64,000 nt of DNA from the NCBI RefSeq assembly GCF_000283155.1, contig NW_004454171.1:6720995-6784994 (forward strand), given 5' to 3'. The notes under the pieces are model-generated. The model made no database searches and was not told the DNA's origin. It saw nothing but the letters and a program-made list of their open reading frames with translations. This DNA comes from Ceratotherium simum simum. Taxonomy: Eukaryota > Chordata > Mammalia > Perissodactyla > Rhinocerotidae. A program made the position numbers and the translations under genes. This document shows, piece by piece, positions 1 through 10,709 of this stretch. Numbering within the stretch: position 1 is the first letter of the stretch; every line of letters starts with the position of its first letter.

Positions 1-20
1 TCCGCCACTGGGCCGGCCCC
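1..20 (-). mobile_element. Clipped 5' end of an antisense ERE SINE
   Basis: The first 20 bases end in gggccggcccc, the reverse complement of the ERE head, as in the complete minus-strand copies downstream. The rest lies beyond the window start. Confidence 0.75.
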
Positions 21-37
21 AGGGAGTCATTTCTTAA

Positions 38-215
38 AGGATACAGAGTTTCTGTTTGGTGTGATGAAAATGTATTGGAAATAGATAGTGATGATGGTTA
101 CACAGCATTTGAATGTAATTAGTGCCACTGAGTTAATTGTACACTTAAAAATGGTTAAAATGGCAAAATTTATGTTATATATATTTTTCACAATGCAAAC
201 ATGCACCCCCTCCCA
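38..215 (+). mobile_element. L1 3' end fragment (L1MA/MB-type)
   Basis: The stretch holds the characteristic old-L1 3' UTR string around gtacacttaaaaatggtt, preceded by a diverged gatggttacacagca segment and followed by an A/T-rich remnant of the tail. Orientation is sense. The subfamily is not certain. Confidence 0.8.
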
Positions 216-1285
216 AAAAAATAATATATTTACTTTGAACCATGGGTGCATTTTAATATGTTTTACATGATTTGGGGCAGGAATCCAAAAGCCAGGATAC
301 CTAGATCTTCACGGGTATGAAAATTATCTTGAGTAAATATGGTATTTAAATTTCTGAAAATGGATGATGTTATCCAGGGAGAGGAGGAGGGGAGAGGAAT
401 AGAGAGGCAGATTGAGTCCTTTTACATACACGTTTAGAATCTGATAAGTAGGAGCCAGCTAAGGAGGATGGGCAGGAACGCCCAGTGAGACAGAGGAAAA
501 CCAGGAGAGCGATGTGTCCAGAAGCTGAGAGTAGTTGATGTTTCTAAAGGGCTTGAGTGGTTGATGGCTTTGAATGAGGCAGAGAGGTGGAGAGAAATGA
601 GGAAAGGGAACGGAGACATCCTGGGTGTTGGTGACTAGAGCAGTCTTACTCACTACTCTCTGTACCGCTGTGGTGGGCCAGACACAGATGGCAGTGGATT
701 GAATAGTGTGTGGAATAAGGCAGTAGAGGCAGTCCACTACTGGCAAACTTTTAGAAATGAGGAGGCAGGTGAGGAGAAATATGAGGTTAAGGAAGGTTGT
801 CGTTCTAAGGTGAGAGATACCAGAGCACGTTTGTATCCTAGTGGGAATAATCCAGTAGAGAGAGGGATAGAGACAATGACAAGCCTTAGCACTTGATGCT
901 AATGCTTGAGGGTCCCCAGGAGTCACCTCTGTCACTGGCTGCCTCCTCCTGGGGAGCCGTACATCAGCAAGATCCTTGGCTTCAGCTTCCTATCAAAACT
1001 TGCAACCCTTTGTCCCTTCCCAGTCCCCGGGACTTCGATTCCTCCAGGACAGTCAACATTCTTTCCTTCTCAAAGGCCACAGCCTCCATCCTCTTCTTTC
1101 CAAAGGTCTAGGGCTTTTGAAAACAAAGGTTTGTTAACCATCCTTTAAGTGTAGAACCCCAACTCTCCAGAAATGAAAGTTCTGCCTGCACTCTCGGGAC
1201 ATGGAGGGAAATTCCCTTCTATTCTGGAGCAAAGATCCCATAGATGGCAACGGAAGATGAAGTTCGTCAAGTTTATTTTCTCCCA
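216..1285. other. Unannotated stretch
   Basis: No gene or repeat recognised. It is purine-rich on the plus strand, which leaves a 158-codon frame open on the minus strand (935-459) with no recognisable motif. The part from about 400 to 900 may be an old interspersed repeat that I cannot name. Confidence 0.5.
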
Positions 1286-1289
1286 TTAA

Positions 1290-1615
1290 GTTTTTCATAA
1301 CTCTCATGCCACTTTTCTGTAACTTACCTTGTTACTTAATATGTTATTAACATTTTCCTATGTCACTAAATATTCATTTACTAAATATTCATTAATGGCT
1401 GCATATTATTTCATGTTTTGGACATGCCTATTTTACTGATAACATATTGTTGGATACTTAGTTTCAAATAAATTAAAATTTTTCCACTATGATAAATGAT
1501 ATTACAGTGTTTATTAATCTGTTTGAATATCTCTGACCATGCCCTTAGGACAATTTTCTAAAAGTAGAATTTTGGGACTAGAGGATAAAAACATTTTTAG
1601 CACTCAAAAAACATT
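1290..1615 (+). mobile_element. Old L1 3' UTR fragment
   Basis: It follows the well-known L1M 3' UTR layout: a diverged aatggctgcatattattt, then the tgttggatacttagtt segment, then ttaggacaattttctaaaag. It is clearly diverged and truncated at both ends. Confidence 0.75.
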
Positions 1616-2775
1616 GTCAACAGAATATAAATTGTGTGATGGCTAATTTCCTTGGGTACTTCTGTCTTGTCCTCCTGCTATTAAAATGGTTTTGCCTTCC
1701 CTGGGTCCTCAGCCTGGCTTCTTTGATTAGGAAGAGGAAAATAGTGTTTGCAAGTTAAAAGCCTGTGGCTTTGAGACTCCAGCCTGACTTGAACTTGGTT
1801 AAGGCTGTGGTCATCCTTTCTCCCAATGGAAAGGAAAGAAAGATGATGAGACTTCTTGGATAATACCAATTTTTCTTACTAAACAGTAGGATGAGGTAAG
1901 TGGATACAAAACAGAAACATATGGATAATATTTTCCTGAAAATACTCAGGGGTTTATAAAATGAAAGGAAATGTATTTGGAAAGGTGTCTTGAGGTTTTG
2001 TGGCAGTAAAAATGATTTGGAATAGTCTTGGAAAGTGTCTAGAGATATACAGCATTAATCAACACATCGACAATGATCAACAAGACACATGTTCAGGTCT
2101 GGAATCACAAGTAACAGAATGATGACAGACCGATGACAAGTTTACAGAATCTCTCCTGTGACTCATTCTGGGCCACGACAGTGCTGGTATAACCAGGCAG
2201 TTGAGCAGAGACTCACTGGTGGGGAGCTGACCACAGGCCCTCCCAAAGGGGAGACCCTAGAATGGATGAGAGGAAAAGATTCAGAATTTAGAATACGGTG
2301 CAAGCGCTGTACTTCTTCAGATGCTAAGTGATTTCTCTTCTCCAATCAGTAGAATCATGGTGACGTTGGCTAGAATGGGAAGATCTGGTAGAAATCCTGG
2401 ACCTTATAAACTAAGCTTCTTAAAATCTGTCTATAAAAATGAGAGGTTGAATTTATTTTTTTTTTCTGCTTTCCCATTAATCTCTTCTGTTCCTACCCCA
2501 CCCCAGGGAATATCATTTACCTGAAAAGGATGAGTACACTTCATCCATTATTTCTATTAGATCTTTAGCTGCTGGCTCAACCAGAAAATGTTTTTGACAT
2601 TAAACGTTTTTGCAGAGTTGGCAAAACAAAACAAAATATAGCAAAACAAACTCTCCCCCAACCCACGCACACACACCAATGTTAACTCAATTATTTTCAA
2701 AAGCCCCAGAAATTTCCACCAAGCCAGGCCACTGGGCAGAAAGTTGGCGATGAGACCTCTGGAGTCAGAGATGTT
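1616..2775. other. Unannotated stretch
   Basis: No gene recognised; weak repeat-like texture only. A short A/C-rich tract lies near 2620-2670. Confidence 0.5.
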
Positions 2776-2778
2776 TTG

Positions 2779-2845
2779 AGAGTTAATTGAGTTAATGCCT
2801 GTAAGGTATTTAGAATTATCTTGGCTGATGGTTAAGTGTTGGCTA
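2779..2845 (+). mobile_element. MIR fragment
   Basis: agttaattgagttaatgcct followed by a gtaaggtatttagaa segment matches the 3' half of MIR (taaatgagttaatacatgtaaagc). Short and diverged. Confidence 0.55.
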
Positions 2846-2989
2846 CAACGTAAGCTCTGTTAGGTAAAAGGTCTTCAGCTGTTGTTCATTGAACAATAAC
2901 AGTGCCAGCACCAAATAGGTGCTGGATACATATTTGTTACTCACTTTCATTATTGTAGGTTTTATTGGCAAGCTCTGAGCAGTATGCAC

Positions 2990-3009
2990 AATAATAATAA
3001 TAATAATAA
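2990..3009. repeat. (AAT)n microsatellite
   Basis: About six uninterrupted AAT units adjoin the start of an antisense MIR, whose end commonly seeds such repeats. Confidence 0.85.
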
Positions 3010-3017
3010 CAAATATT

Positions 3018-3125
3018 TTTTGTCTTACTATGTGCAAAGCACTGTGACAAAAACATTGTTTCTTTATCTCCTTTATTCCTCAAAATAACCCTATGAGATC
3101 ATTATTACTATCTTCCTTTTATGAA
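3018..3125 (-). mobile_element. Antisense MIR
   Basis: ttactatgtgcaaagcactg followed by aataaccctatgagatcatt is the reverse complement of the MIR 3' half. Confidence 0.75.
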
Positions 3126-4050
3126 TTGCGTGTTTCTGTGTTTTGGGGGGAGAACACCACATGGGTGCTGTTGAATCTTTCTCAGTGCATCACGTCAAAA
3201 AGTACGTGAAGTGTGTTCTATTATTATATTTGCTAAGTTTAGTTACTTATCCAACAGATTTCTCCATTGTGAAGGTAACTTTTCTCTGTAAATAATTAAT
3301 AATCTGAAGGATAGCATTTTGAGATCCTGTGACTAACCCCTCCACAATAACTTCCATCCAATGGTTTTACTATCCATTGGTGATCCTTCTCTGACTCAAT
3401 TAGGACATATGTAACTGCAAAATGCCTCACCTGCATTTGAATTTCTAGGAGAAGGATTATTTGGGAATAAAGGTCACATGAATCCTAGCTCTCTTCTATC
3501 TTTGCCTGGGCATCCTTCTACTCCCTTGTGTATTTGTTGGGAAGTAGAGCTGAATGAAACCTTAACAAAATCCACTAGGATCTCAAACCACTTTTGCATT
3601 CAGCAGTTTTGTAACCAAGAAAATGAACTCCAGAGTTCCACGTCATGGCTTGTGGAGCTACCACAATATTTTCAACACAGAGGCACATTCTTATGTATCT
3701 AGCAGTTTTAAACAATTATCTGTGGAATATTTGACAAGAAGGTGCTTGTGGTCAACCAAAGAAGGCGGCTGCTCCAGAATAAATAGACCACTAGCCTGAC
3801 TCATCCTTGCGGTCCATTTGGAGTCTAAAGTTAACAACTACAGATAGGTAAAAAGTGGTCACAAATTAATACATAATCGTTTAGCAAAATACACGCCCTC
3901 TCTCTCCATTGTCTCAGCCTTATGCAATAAGAACAAATGATTTCAGACACAGATTTGCTCTTCCTTACTGATGACTGAGATGCAAGACTGAAGGTGAAGA
4001 GGCCAACCTGGTTCTGAGGTTATAAATATAAGAGGGTAGTTGGGCTTAAA
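3126..4050. other. Unannotated stretch
   Basis: No gene or confident repeat. A 75-codon plus-strand frame at 3478-3702 has no recognisable feature. Confidence 0.5.
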
Positions 4051-4055
4051 ATTTG

Positions 4056-4312
4056 CGGCTGAGGACCAGCCCGGCGGTGAAAGTGGTTACGTGTGTGCGC
4101 GCTTTGCTGCGGTGGCCTGGGGTTCTCAGGTTTGGATCCCGGTCATGCACTGATGCACCACTTGTCAAGCCATGCTGTGGCGGCGTCCCATATGAAGTAG
4201 AGGAAAGTGGGCGCGGATGTTAGCTCAGGGCCAATCTTCCTCAGCAAAAAAAAATAGTAGGATTGGTATCAGATGTTAGTTCAGGGCTGATCTTCCTCAC
4301 AAAAAAAAAAAA
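4056..4312 (+). mobile_element. ERE SINE, type with two agatgttagctcaggg modules
   Basis: A tRNA-like head with B box ggtttggatcccgg, then ccatgctgtggcggcgtccc, then two copies of the tgttag(c/t)tcaggg...atcttcctca module separated by an A-rich linker, ending in poly-A. It is more diverged at the head than other copies here, so probably older. Confidence 0.9.
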
Positions 4313-5296
4313 TGGGGGCTGAAAGAAAAAAACAGAAAACACAAATCCTCAAGGAAATTCAGGGTTATTATTCCACAAGATTAGATTTATCTCTGGGGAG
4401 TAGGTGGCAATCATCTGATCTGGTTGAAGCCCTGGGATTCAATCTTCAGTCCAGTTCTTTTCAGAGTTTTTCTTTTAACCAACTGACTGTCTTCTGTGTC
4501 ATTCTAAAAAAGATAGTCTAGGTCCAAGAAGTTTTAAGAAGAAAATTTTCAGTTGGATGTCATTTTCTTCCCCTCATAGTTCTCAAATTTGGCAATTCCA
4601 TTCATTTAATTTAATTCAATATTTTTAGTGTGCCAATCACTAGGTTTGGTGTTGTGCATACACATATAGCAAGAAGAGAACCAAAAACGTTATTTACGCA
4701 AAAACTGATGGCAATGGGTTCTGCCTTCTGGGGAAATAGCTTTATTCAAATTGGGAAAGATGGTTCTTGGTTTTCAGAAAACAACTTGATGAGGTTTGAT
4801 GGACACTCTTGGGTAGGAAAGGTGAGCTCCCTCCCTTGCCTCAGCTCACTCACTGTGAGTCTGACCCCAGAGCAGCCTCCCGCCCAAAGCAGCTGCCATT
4901 AGGAAATGTAGCTGGAACAACAGCTGCTGCAACCCGGTGAGTTCTTATTGCTCAGAGGTTTCCAGCTTTCTCTCTCTTCCTCATGCAAAGTGCCTTGAAT
5001 ATCCATGGAGAAGCAGAGATTATTGGTCTTTATGAGAAGAGAAAATAACAATGTCCTAGCATGCCTCCTGCTGAAATTGGAGGTTCAGAAGCCCTGAATG
5101 CCTTAATAGCTAACTCTCATGGATAGAGCCTGGGCACTGGAAAGGAGGCAGACACATCAAAACAGTGTGGCTTTGAATGACTTTGCCACCACAGCAGTCA
5201 CAGAAAGACTCAGTAAGACTCAAGACTGAATGGACATAGGGAATTTCTCAAGCACCAAAAGCTATAGCCTCAGTTTCAGAATATTGACGAGAAATT
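4313..5296. other. Mostly unique stretch with a weak L2 end and two CAGCTG E-boxes
   Basis: A diverged antisense L2 end may lie at 4605-4690. CAGCTG E-boxes occur at 4890-4895 and 4921-4926, 31 bp apart, in a locally G+C-richer patch. That is suggestive of a bHLH site cluster but not proof. No gene recognised. Confidence 0.4.
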
Positions 5297-5308
5297 GAAA
5301 AATATATA

Positions 5309-5615
5309 GGGGCTGGCCCCGTGGCTCAGCGGTTAAGTGCGTGCGCTCTGCTACTGGTGGCCTGGATTCGGATCCCAGGCGCGCAAAGACGCACCACTTC
5401 TCCAGCCACGCTGAGGCCACGTCCGACATACAGCAACTAGAAGGATGTGCAACTATGACATACAACTATCTACTGGGGCTTTGGGGAACAAAAAGAGGAG
5501 GATTGGCAATAGATGTTAGCTCAGAGCCGATCTTCCTCAGCAAAAAGAGGAGGATTAGCATGGATGTTAGCTCAGGGCTGATGCTCCTCACAAAAAAAAA
5601 AAAAAAAAAGAAAAA
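5309..5615 (+). mobile_element. ERE SINE, chimeric form, perfect 12-bp TSD
   Basis: The element starts ggggctggccccgtggctca and carries B box ggattcggatccc. It continues through ctactggggctttgggg into two tail modules (near 5500 and 5550) of the agatgttagctcag type, then poly-A. The 12-bp duplication gaaaaatatata flanks it exactly (5297-5308 and 5616-5627). The intact TSD suggests a fairly recent insertion. The antisense open frame across it is SINE sequence, not a gene. Confidence 0.95.
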
Positions 5616-5627
5616 GAAAAATATATA

Positions 5628-5995
5628 CATAGGTACATATATAGGTACACATGTATATGTATATATTATGCACATGATATATACTACACCCAAATTTATA
5701 TGTGTGTATATTTAGTTATATGAATACATGTACATAGTTTATCAATACATATAGTTTTAAATCTGTATTCCTTTGTTTTATTTATATATATTTTTTTATT
5801 CCTTAGGAACAATAGTCAAAATGTTGCACATGAAAGCTAGAAAAGTTTGCAACTAACATGAACTATAAAGCTAGAAATTCACAATGCACTTCTTGGAAAG
5901 ACAATAAAGAAGTGAGATAGAAATTAAAGTGATTCATTCAAACACACTACTCAAAGGGAAGTGTCAGTACTTAGTTCAGGCAAGGAAATAATCTG
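5628..5995. repeat. A/T-rich stretch with (TA)/(CATA)-like runs
   Basis: From 5620 to about 5800 the sequence is dominated by tatatacata and tacatgtaca units, an imperfect microsatellite next to the ERE tail. Nothing recognised from 5800 to 5995. Confidence 0.6.
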
Positions 5996-5999
5996 ACAA

Positions 6000-6370
6000 T
6001 TGAGTTTATTCATTTAAAGATTATTTATTGAACGCTTACTCTGTTCTAGGTACTCTGCTAGTAGTAGTTTACAAAGGTGAATAAGACATGGTGGTTGCCC
6101 TCAAAGGTCTCACAGTCGAGTTAAGGAAACACATATGAACAGACAATGTAAATCGCGTGGTGAGGGACAAGGTAGAGAAATGTGTAAGGAATTATGATAA
6201 CACCAAGAGGGAGATTCTTGACCCAGCTGGGGTGGGGAGCGGACAGGGGACAGAGATGTTCTTCTGAAAGACTTCTAGAGAAGGTGACACCTGAAATAAG
6301 TTGTAAAGAAAGAGGTGGAACTAGCCAGGTTGTGGAATGGAGTGAGTATTCTAAGCAAAGAGAAAAACAC
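6000..6370 (-). mobile_element. Antisense L2
   Basis: attatttattgaacgcttac and the ggtgaataagacatggtgg...ccctcaaagg segment are the reverse complement of the L2 3' end. gagaaggtgacacctgaaat and gtggaatggagtgagtattc continue into the older upstream part. The CA microsatellite lies at its far end. Confidence 0.75.
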
Positions 6371-6387
6371 ACATACATACACACACA

Positions 6388-6422
<35 letters not shown>

Positions 6423-6430
6423 CCACACAC
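6366..6430. repeat. (CA)n microsatellite
   Basis: A long CA run with a few interruptions (acatacatac at the left, aaccacacac at the right). It is likely length-polymorphic. The Cys-Val-rich frame on the opposite strand is an artefact of this repeat. Confidence 0.95.
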
Positions 6431-6432
6431 CC

Positions 6433-7060
6433 AGTGTCTATAGGAACTCACAAGCAGTTCTAGCTGAAAATTCTCTAAGCAACTGAGGAATTTTTAAGAT
6501 GAGAATAAACAGCAGTAGTTAAGTTCTCTGTAAGTGTAGAAGAGGGGCCGGTGGGGAGGAGATCAAAGCACTCTCTTCTTTCACTGCTTAGAACCTACAT
6601 AATTTTCAATGGAACGTGCCCACCTCAGAGACCCCCATTGTGCTATCTTTTGGTTGCATTATGATGGGTTGTTATCAAACTCAATATCCATTGGAGTGGA
6701 TCTAAGAATGGATTCAATTTACCCTGAATTCCCCTCTAACACAAGTATATCTCCACTGAAGATGCAATCTTTCATCTAATTAAACAGTAGCAGCTGGGAG
6801 GGAGATATCTACACATTATTCCTTTACTGCTCCCATACTCCCCACAAACCAACCACAGAAGACAGTAAACACAATCTATGTTAAGTCTCATCTTTGACTG
6901 TTCCACTTTGAGATGGAACTGTACAGTTGGCCAAGCATCAAATCAAGAAAATGGGAGATATTGGCATCCCCACAAGAATTCTAAGAACAATCTCAGACCC
7001 TGAAATCTCAAGTGGGATTCTAGCTACCTCATCCTACGACCAGACTAGTAATAGCAATAA
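6433..7060. other. Unannotated stretch
   Basis: Nothing recognised on either strand. Confidence 0.5.
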
Positions 7061-7062
7061 TA

Positions 7063-7270
7063 ATACCAAAATAGTAACAACAATTAACATTTATTAAATA
7101 CTTCTAGTGCTAAGCACTTTATATAGATTACTTAATCTTAACTAAAAGTCATGAGGTATGTAATATTATCCCTCTTCCATGTATATAAAAAGTGAAGTTC
7201 AGAAAGGTTAAATAACTTCTCCAATGTCACCTAGCTAATACACAGACAAGCCAGAATTCAAAATTAGATG
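7063..7270 (-). mobile_element. Antisense MIR
   Basis: attaacatttattaaatact, ctaagcactttatatagatt, and aggttaaataacttctccaa with gtcacctagctaatac follow antisense MIR through most of its length. Confidence 0.8.
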
Positions 7271-7334
7271 TGTCTGACCGTTCTTTGGCTGTGTCTTTTC
7301 ATCATTCAGTGGCACTGTGGAGAACCAGATGATA

Positions 7335-7520
7335 TGCTAGAGAAGGAGTCCAACACTTGGAATCAGAAAATCTGGGTTTGAACCTAATGATGCCACTTAC
7401 TAAGTAGGTGACTTGAGTATACCAATTCTCTCTCTGATTTGCTTGCTTTGTAAAATGGAGATAATCACATATATCTGGTCTACCACTGTAGATAGTTGGG
7501 GGATTAAAATGACAATGACA
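7335..7520 (+). mobile_element. MIR, sense
   Basis: tctgggtttgaacctaatga (B-box region), the acttgagtataccaattctc segment and ttgtaaaatggagataatca match sense MIR. It lies about 65 bp from the antisense copy, so the two form an old inverted pair. Confidence 0.75.
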
Positions 7521-7561
7521 TGATGTGTACAAGTATTTTGTAAACCAAAAACCCATGAGAC

Positions 7562-8395
7562 AATTGCAAGATCTTATTATTTATAACATGCAGTTTACTA
7601 ACAGGTGATGATGGAGAAAAATTATAATGAAAGACTTGGAAAATGAAATGTATTCTAGCAGACATTGGCAATCTTATGCACTTTTTAAAGGCAAGCAGAG
7701 AGGATGTCACTAGTCTCCAGAATTTATGAAAAAGCAACCCCAAGTGTGCAATTTCTTGAGCTGCTTTGCAATTTTCAAGATGTTCTATTACACAGATAAT
7801 CATATAAAATCACTTCTAACAAGTCATAGGAAAGTTATGTTCATAAAAACAGTAATTGTTATAATCTAACATTATGAATAATTATACTAAAATATAAATG
7901 TACATTAAGTACTTGTTACCACAGAAAAGAACAAGAACTATTTTTCAGTTCTGAAATTAAATTCAACTTTACTCTGGATGACTCAGCTGCTTTCCAGCAC
8001 ACACAGTGAAATGAATAGATTTTGCTTATGAAATGTCTGGTCTCAACGTAATACACTTCCAACAGGGGGGGTTTAAGTAAATCAAAATCATGCTTGTTTT
8101 TAAAAAGTTTGAACAATTATAATTTCCCTGGCAAAAGAGTGATTACTTGTAAGGTGAAAGCCTTGTCACTGAGCAAAAATATTTGTTCAGATCCCAAAAG
8201 ATCCCAGTCACGCTGGGTACCATTAGTATTAGAACAAAAATATTGGTACAGATGAATCTACTAATTTGTTGATCACTGTTGGATTTGAGCTGAAATACAA
8301 GCTAAAATATTCTACTAGAGCCAATTTTAGAGACTTTTGTTTTTGTTCTTTCCAAATAGATCATGGAACTGTGAGGATTTCTTAAAACTTTAATA
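7562..8395. other. Unannotated stretch
   Basis: A/T-rich with nothing recognised; the short open frames have no motifs. Confidence 0.5.
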
Positions 8396-8399
8396 ATGA

Positions 8400-8509
8400 T
8401 AATGATTATAAAAACAAACACTTATTTCAAGTTTACTTAGATTTAGGAACAGTTATAAATATTTTACAAATTAGTCTTTTAAACTTCTCAATAAGCCTGT
8501 ATGATATAG
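8400..8509 (-). mobile_element. Antisense MIR, first part, split by an MLT1 LTR
   Basis: acaaattagtcttttaaact and tctcaataagcctgtatgat correspond to the MIR segment tcatttaatcctcacaacaaccctatgag. The continuation lies at 8998-9105, beyond the LTR. Confidence 0.65.
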
Positions 8510-8997
8510 TGCATCAATTAGCTTTTATTGTGTAACAAACTACCTCAAAACTCAATGGTGTAAAACAAGAATCATTTTTTAGCTCCAATTCTGCTGCTCA
8601 ATAATTTGGGCTGGGTTCAGCTGGATGATTCTTCTGGTCTTGACTGGGCTTATTCTTGCCTGTGTGGTCAGATGCCATTTAACTGAAAGCTGGCTGGTCT
8701 AAGATAGCTTCACTTGGCATGGCTTCTCTCTGCTCTATGTGATCTCTCATTCCTGAGCAAACTAGCCTGGGCTTGTTCACATGGTAGCTGGGCAGCGTTC
8801 TGAGAGAGAGTGGAAGCAACAAAGATTTCTCAAGGCTTAGGCTTAGAACTGGCACGTTGTAACTTCTGTCACATTTTATTGTCCAAAACAAGTCACAAGT
8901 TTCAGATCAGTGGGAAATATACTTCACTCCCTGATGCAAGCCACATCCTGTGGCTACCAGGAGTGAAGGATGTTGGATGATTTTGCAATGTACCACA
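8510..8997 (-). mobile_element. Antisense MLT1-type (MaLR) LTR
   Basis: Read on the minus strand it ends with the MaLR signature for ttttacaccattgagttttg / gtttgttacacaat. The plus-strand reading starts tgcatcaattagcttttatt and ends gcaatgtaccaca. It is a solo LTR with no internal region beside it. A 5-bp duplication (tatag on the left, agtag on the right) is eroded but plausible. Confidence 0.75.
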
Positions 8998-9105
8998 AGT
9001 AGGTGCTCTTATTATCCCCATTTTACAATAAGGAAACTGAGGCTCAGAGAGGTTATAAAACCTTATTAAGGGTCACACAGCACCAGCTTTTCATTTCTGT
9101 CTTTG
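8998..9105 (-). mobile_element. Antisense MIR, second part
   Basis: tattatccccattttacaat, aaggaaactgaggctcagag and agggtcacacagcaccag are classic antisense MIR and resume where the 8400-8509 fragment stops. Confidence 0.85.
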
Positions 9106-9147
9106 GTCACAGTTATTTCCCTGCTACTTTTCGAGAAGAATATATAT

Positions 9148-9208
9148 TGAGTGATATTGAATTCTGAGTCATTCAGGATATGTAACTGAGTGATATTGAG
9201 TTCTGAGT
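9148..9208. repeat. Short direct repeat, 39-bp spacing
   Basis: tgagtgatattgaattctga at 9148 recurs at 9187 with one change (gaattc to gagttc), giving two 22-bp copies 39 bp apart. Confidence 0.8.
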
Positions 9209-9726
9209 GATAAAGAATTTAAACAACATTGAAGCTAAGCTTTAAAGTGAATTTGCAAGGTTAATTCAAATTTTGACCCCAACCACTAAGAACATACTAG
9301 TACACTAGTATGTAGGAAAATGGTATTCCTTTTTTGAGAAGAAAGTTAATACAGCAATTTACCATGCTTTGAAAGGAATGAAGTTGGATTTCTTTTAAGT
9401 TTTTAGCAAAACAAAGAAAGTCCTGCCTTCTGCCTTTCCTCATATATCACGAGAAAATGTCATGACTCTTTCCTTTGAGACGGAAAACAGATTTCTCCTT
9501 TTCCAGATCTTCTGAGGAGTTGATAACATTTTGAGTATTTAAACTGGGGTGGGATGCTATGACCCTCCCATAATTCAAAGTCTGGCGTCAGTAGCTATGG
9601 AAGAATGGTTGCAAGGCTTTGTAGGCAAAGAACAGATTGGATCCAGGGAGTTAAAGCTGTAAACCAGGCCACCTTGCCTAAATGCACTATCTCTGGGGCT
9701 GGACCTAGCCAATTAGGTGGTCATTA
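9209..9726. other. Unannotated stretch with a short palindrome
   Basis: No gene. A near-perfect palindrome, catactagtacactagtatg, lies at 9293-9312 (9-bp arms, 2-bp centre). Confidence 0.5.
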
Positions 9727-10709
9727 GAGTCATGGGTCACTTAACGACAGGAATACTTTCTGAGAAATGCATCATTAGGTGATTTTGTCGTTGTGGGAAC
9801 ATCATAGAATGTACTTACACAAACCTAGATGGTATAGCCTACTACACACCTAGGCTATATGGTGTAGCCTGTTGCTCCCAGGCTATAAACATGTACAGCA
9901 TGTTCCTGTACTGAATACTGTAGGTGATTGTAACACAATGGAAAGTATTTGTGTATCTAAATATATCTAAACATAGAAAAGGTACAGTAAAAATACAAGA
10001 TAAGAGATAGAAAATGGTACACTTGTATAGGGCACCTGCTATGAATGGAGCTTGCAGGACTGGAAGTTGCTCTAGGTGAGCCAGTGAGTGGTGAGTGAAT
10101 GTGAAGGCCGAGGACATCACCGTACACTAGTGTAGACTTTATAAACACTGGACACTTAGGCTACACTAAATTCATAAAAAAATACTTTTCTTTCTTCAAT
10201 TATAAATTAACCTTAGCTTATGTAACTTTTTTACTTTATAAACTTCTTAATTTTTTAAAGTTTTTGACTCTTTTGTAATAACCCTTAGCTTAAAACACAA
10301 ACATATTACACAGTTGTACAAAAATATTTTCTTTCTTTATATCTTTGTTCTATAAGCTTTTTTCTATTTTTAAAATTTTTTATTTTTTTGCCTTTCAAAC
10401 TTTTTTGTTAAAAACTAAGACACAACCACACACATTAGTCTATGCCTACATACACAGGGTCAAGGTCTCAATATCACTGCCTTCCTCCTCCACATCTTGT
10501 TCCACTGGAAGATCTTCAGGGGCAATAACATGCATGGAGCTGTCACCAGCATCACTACAAACACGTGAGTAAGGCGTGGTGCTGCCACATTATGGTGGTG
10601 TGAAGTCACTAGGCAATAGGAATTTTTCGGCTCCATCATGATCTTATGGGACTGCCATCGTATATGCAGTCCATTGTTGACCAAAATGTCGTTATGTGGC
10701 ACATGACTG
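9727..10709 (-). mobile_element. Tigger3-like TcMar-Tigger DNA transposon
   Basis: The terminal inverted repeats are readable: gagtcatgggtcacttaacg on the left and cgttatgtggcacatgactg on the right. The subterminal motifs agaaatgcatcattaggtga and tgtacttacacaaacctaga are well-known family strings. A TA dinucleotide (9725-9726) precedes the left end; the right flank has lost it. At 983 bp it is an internally deleted, non-autonomous copy with no intact transposase. The strand given follows my memory of the consensus and is uncertain. Confidence 0.85.

Noticed and set aside
459..935. 158-codon minus-strand frame
   Set aside because: The purine-rich plus strand lowers stop frequency on the minus strand; no recognisable protein.
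5262..5465. Recurring similar peptides on several strands, such as those starting MYVIVAHPSSCCM
   Set aside because: They are antisense translations of ERE SINEs (also near 37653, 39981 and 36902), not a protein family.
6121..6426. Cys-Val repeat-rich minus-strand frame
   Set aside because: It is a translation of the CA microsatellite.
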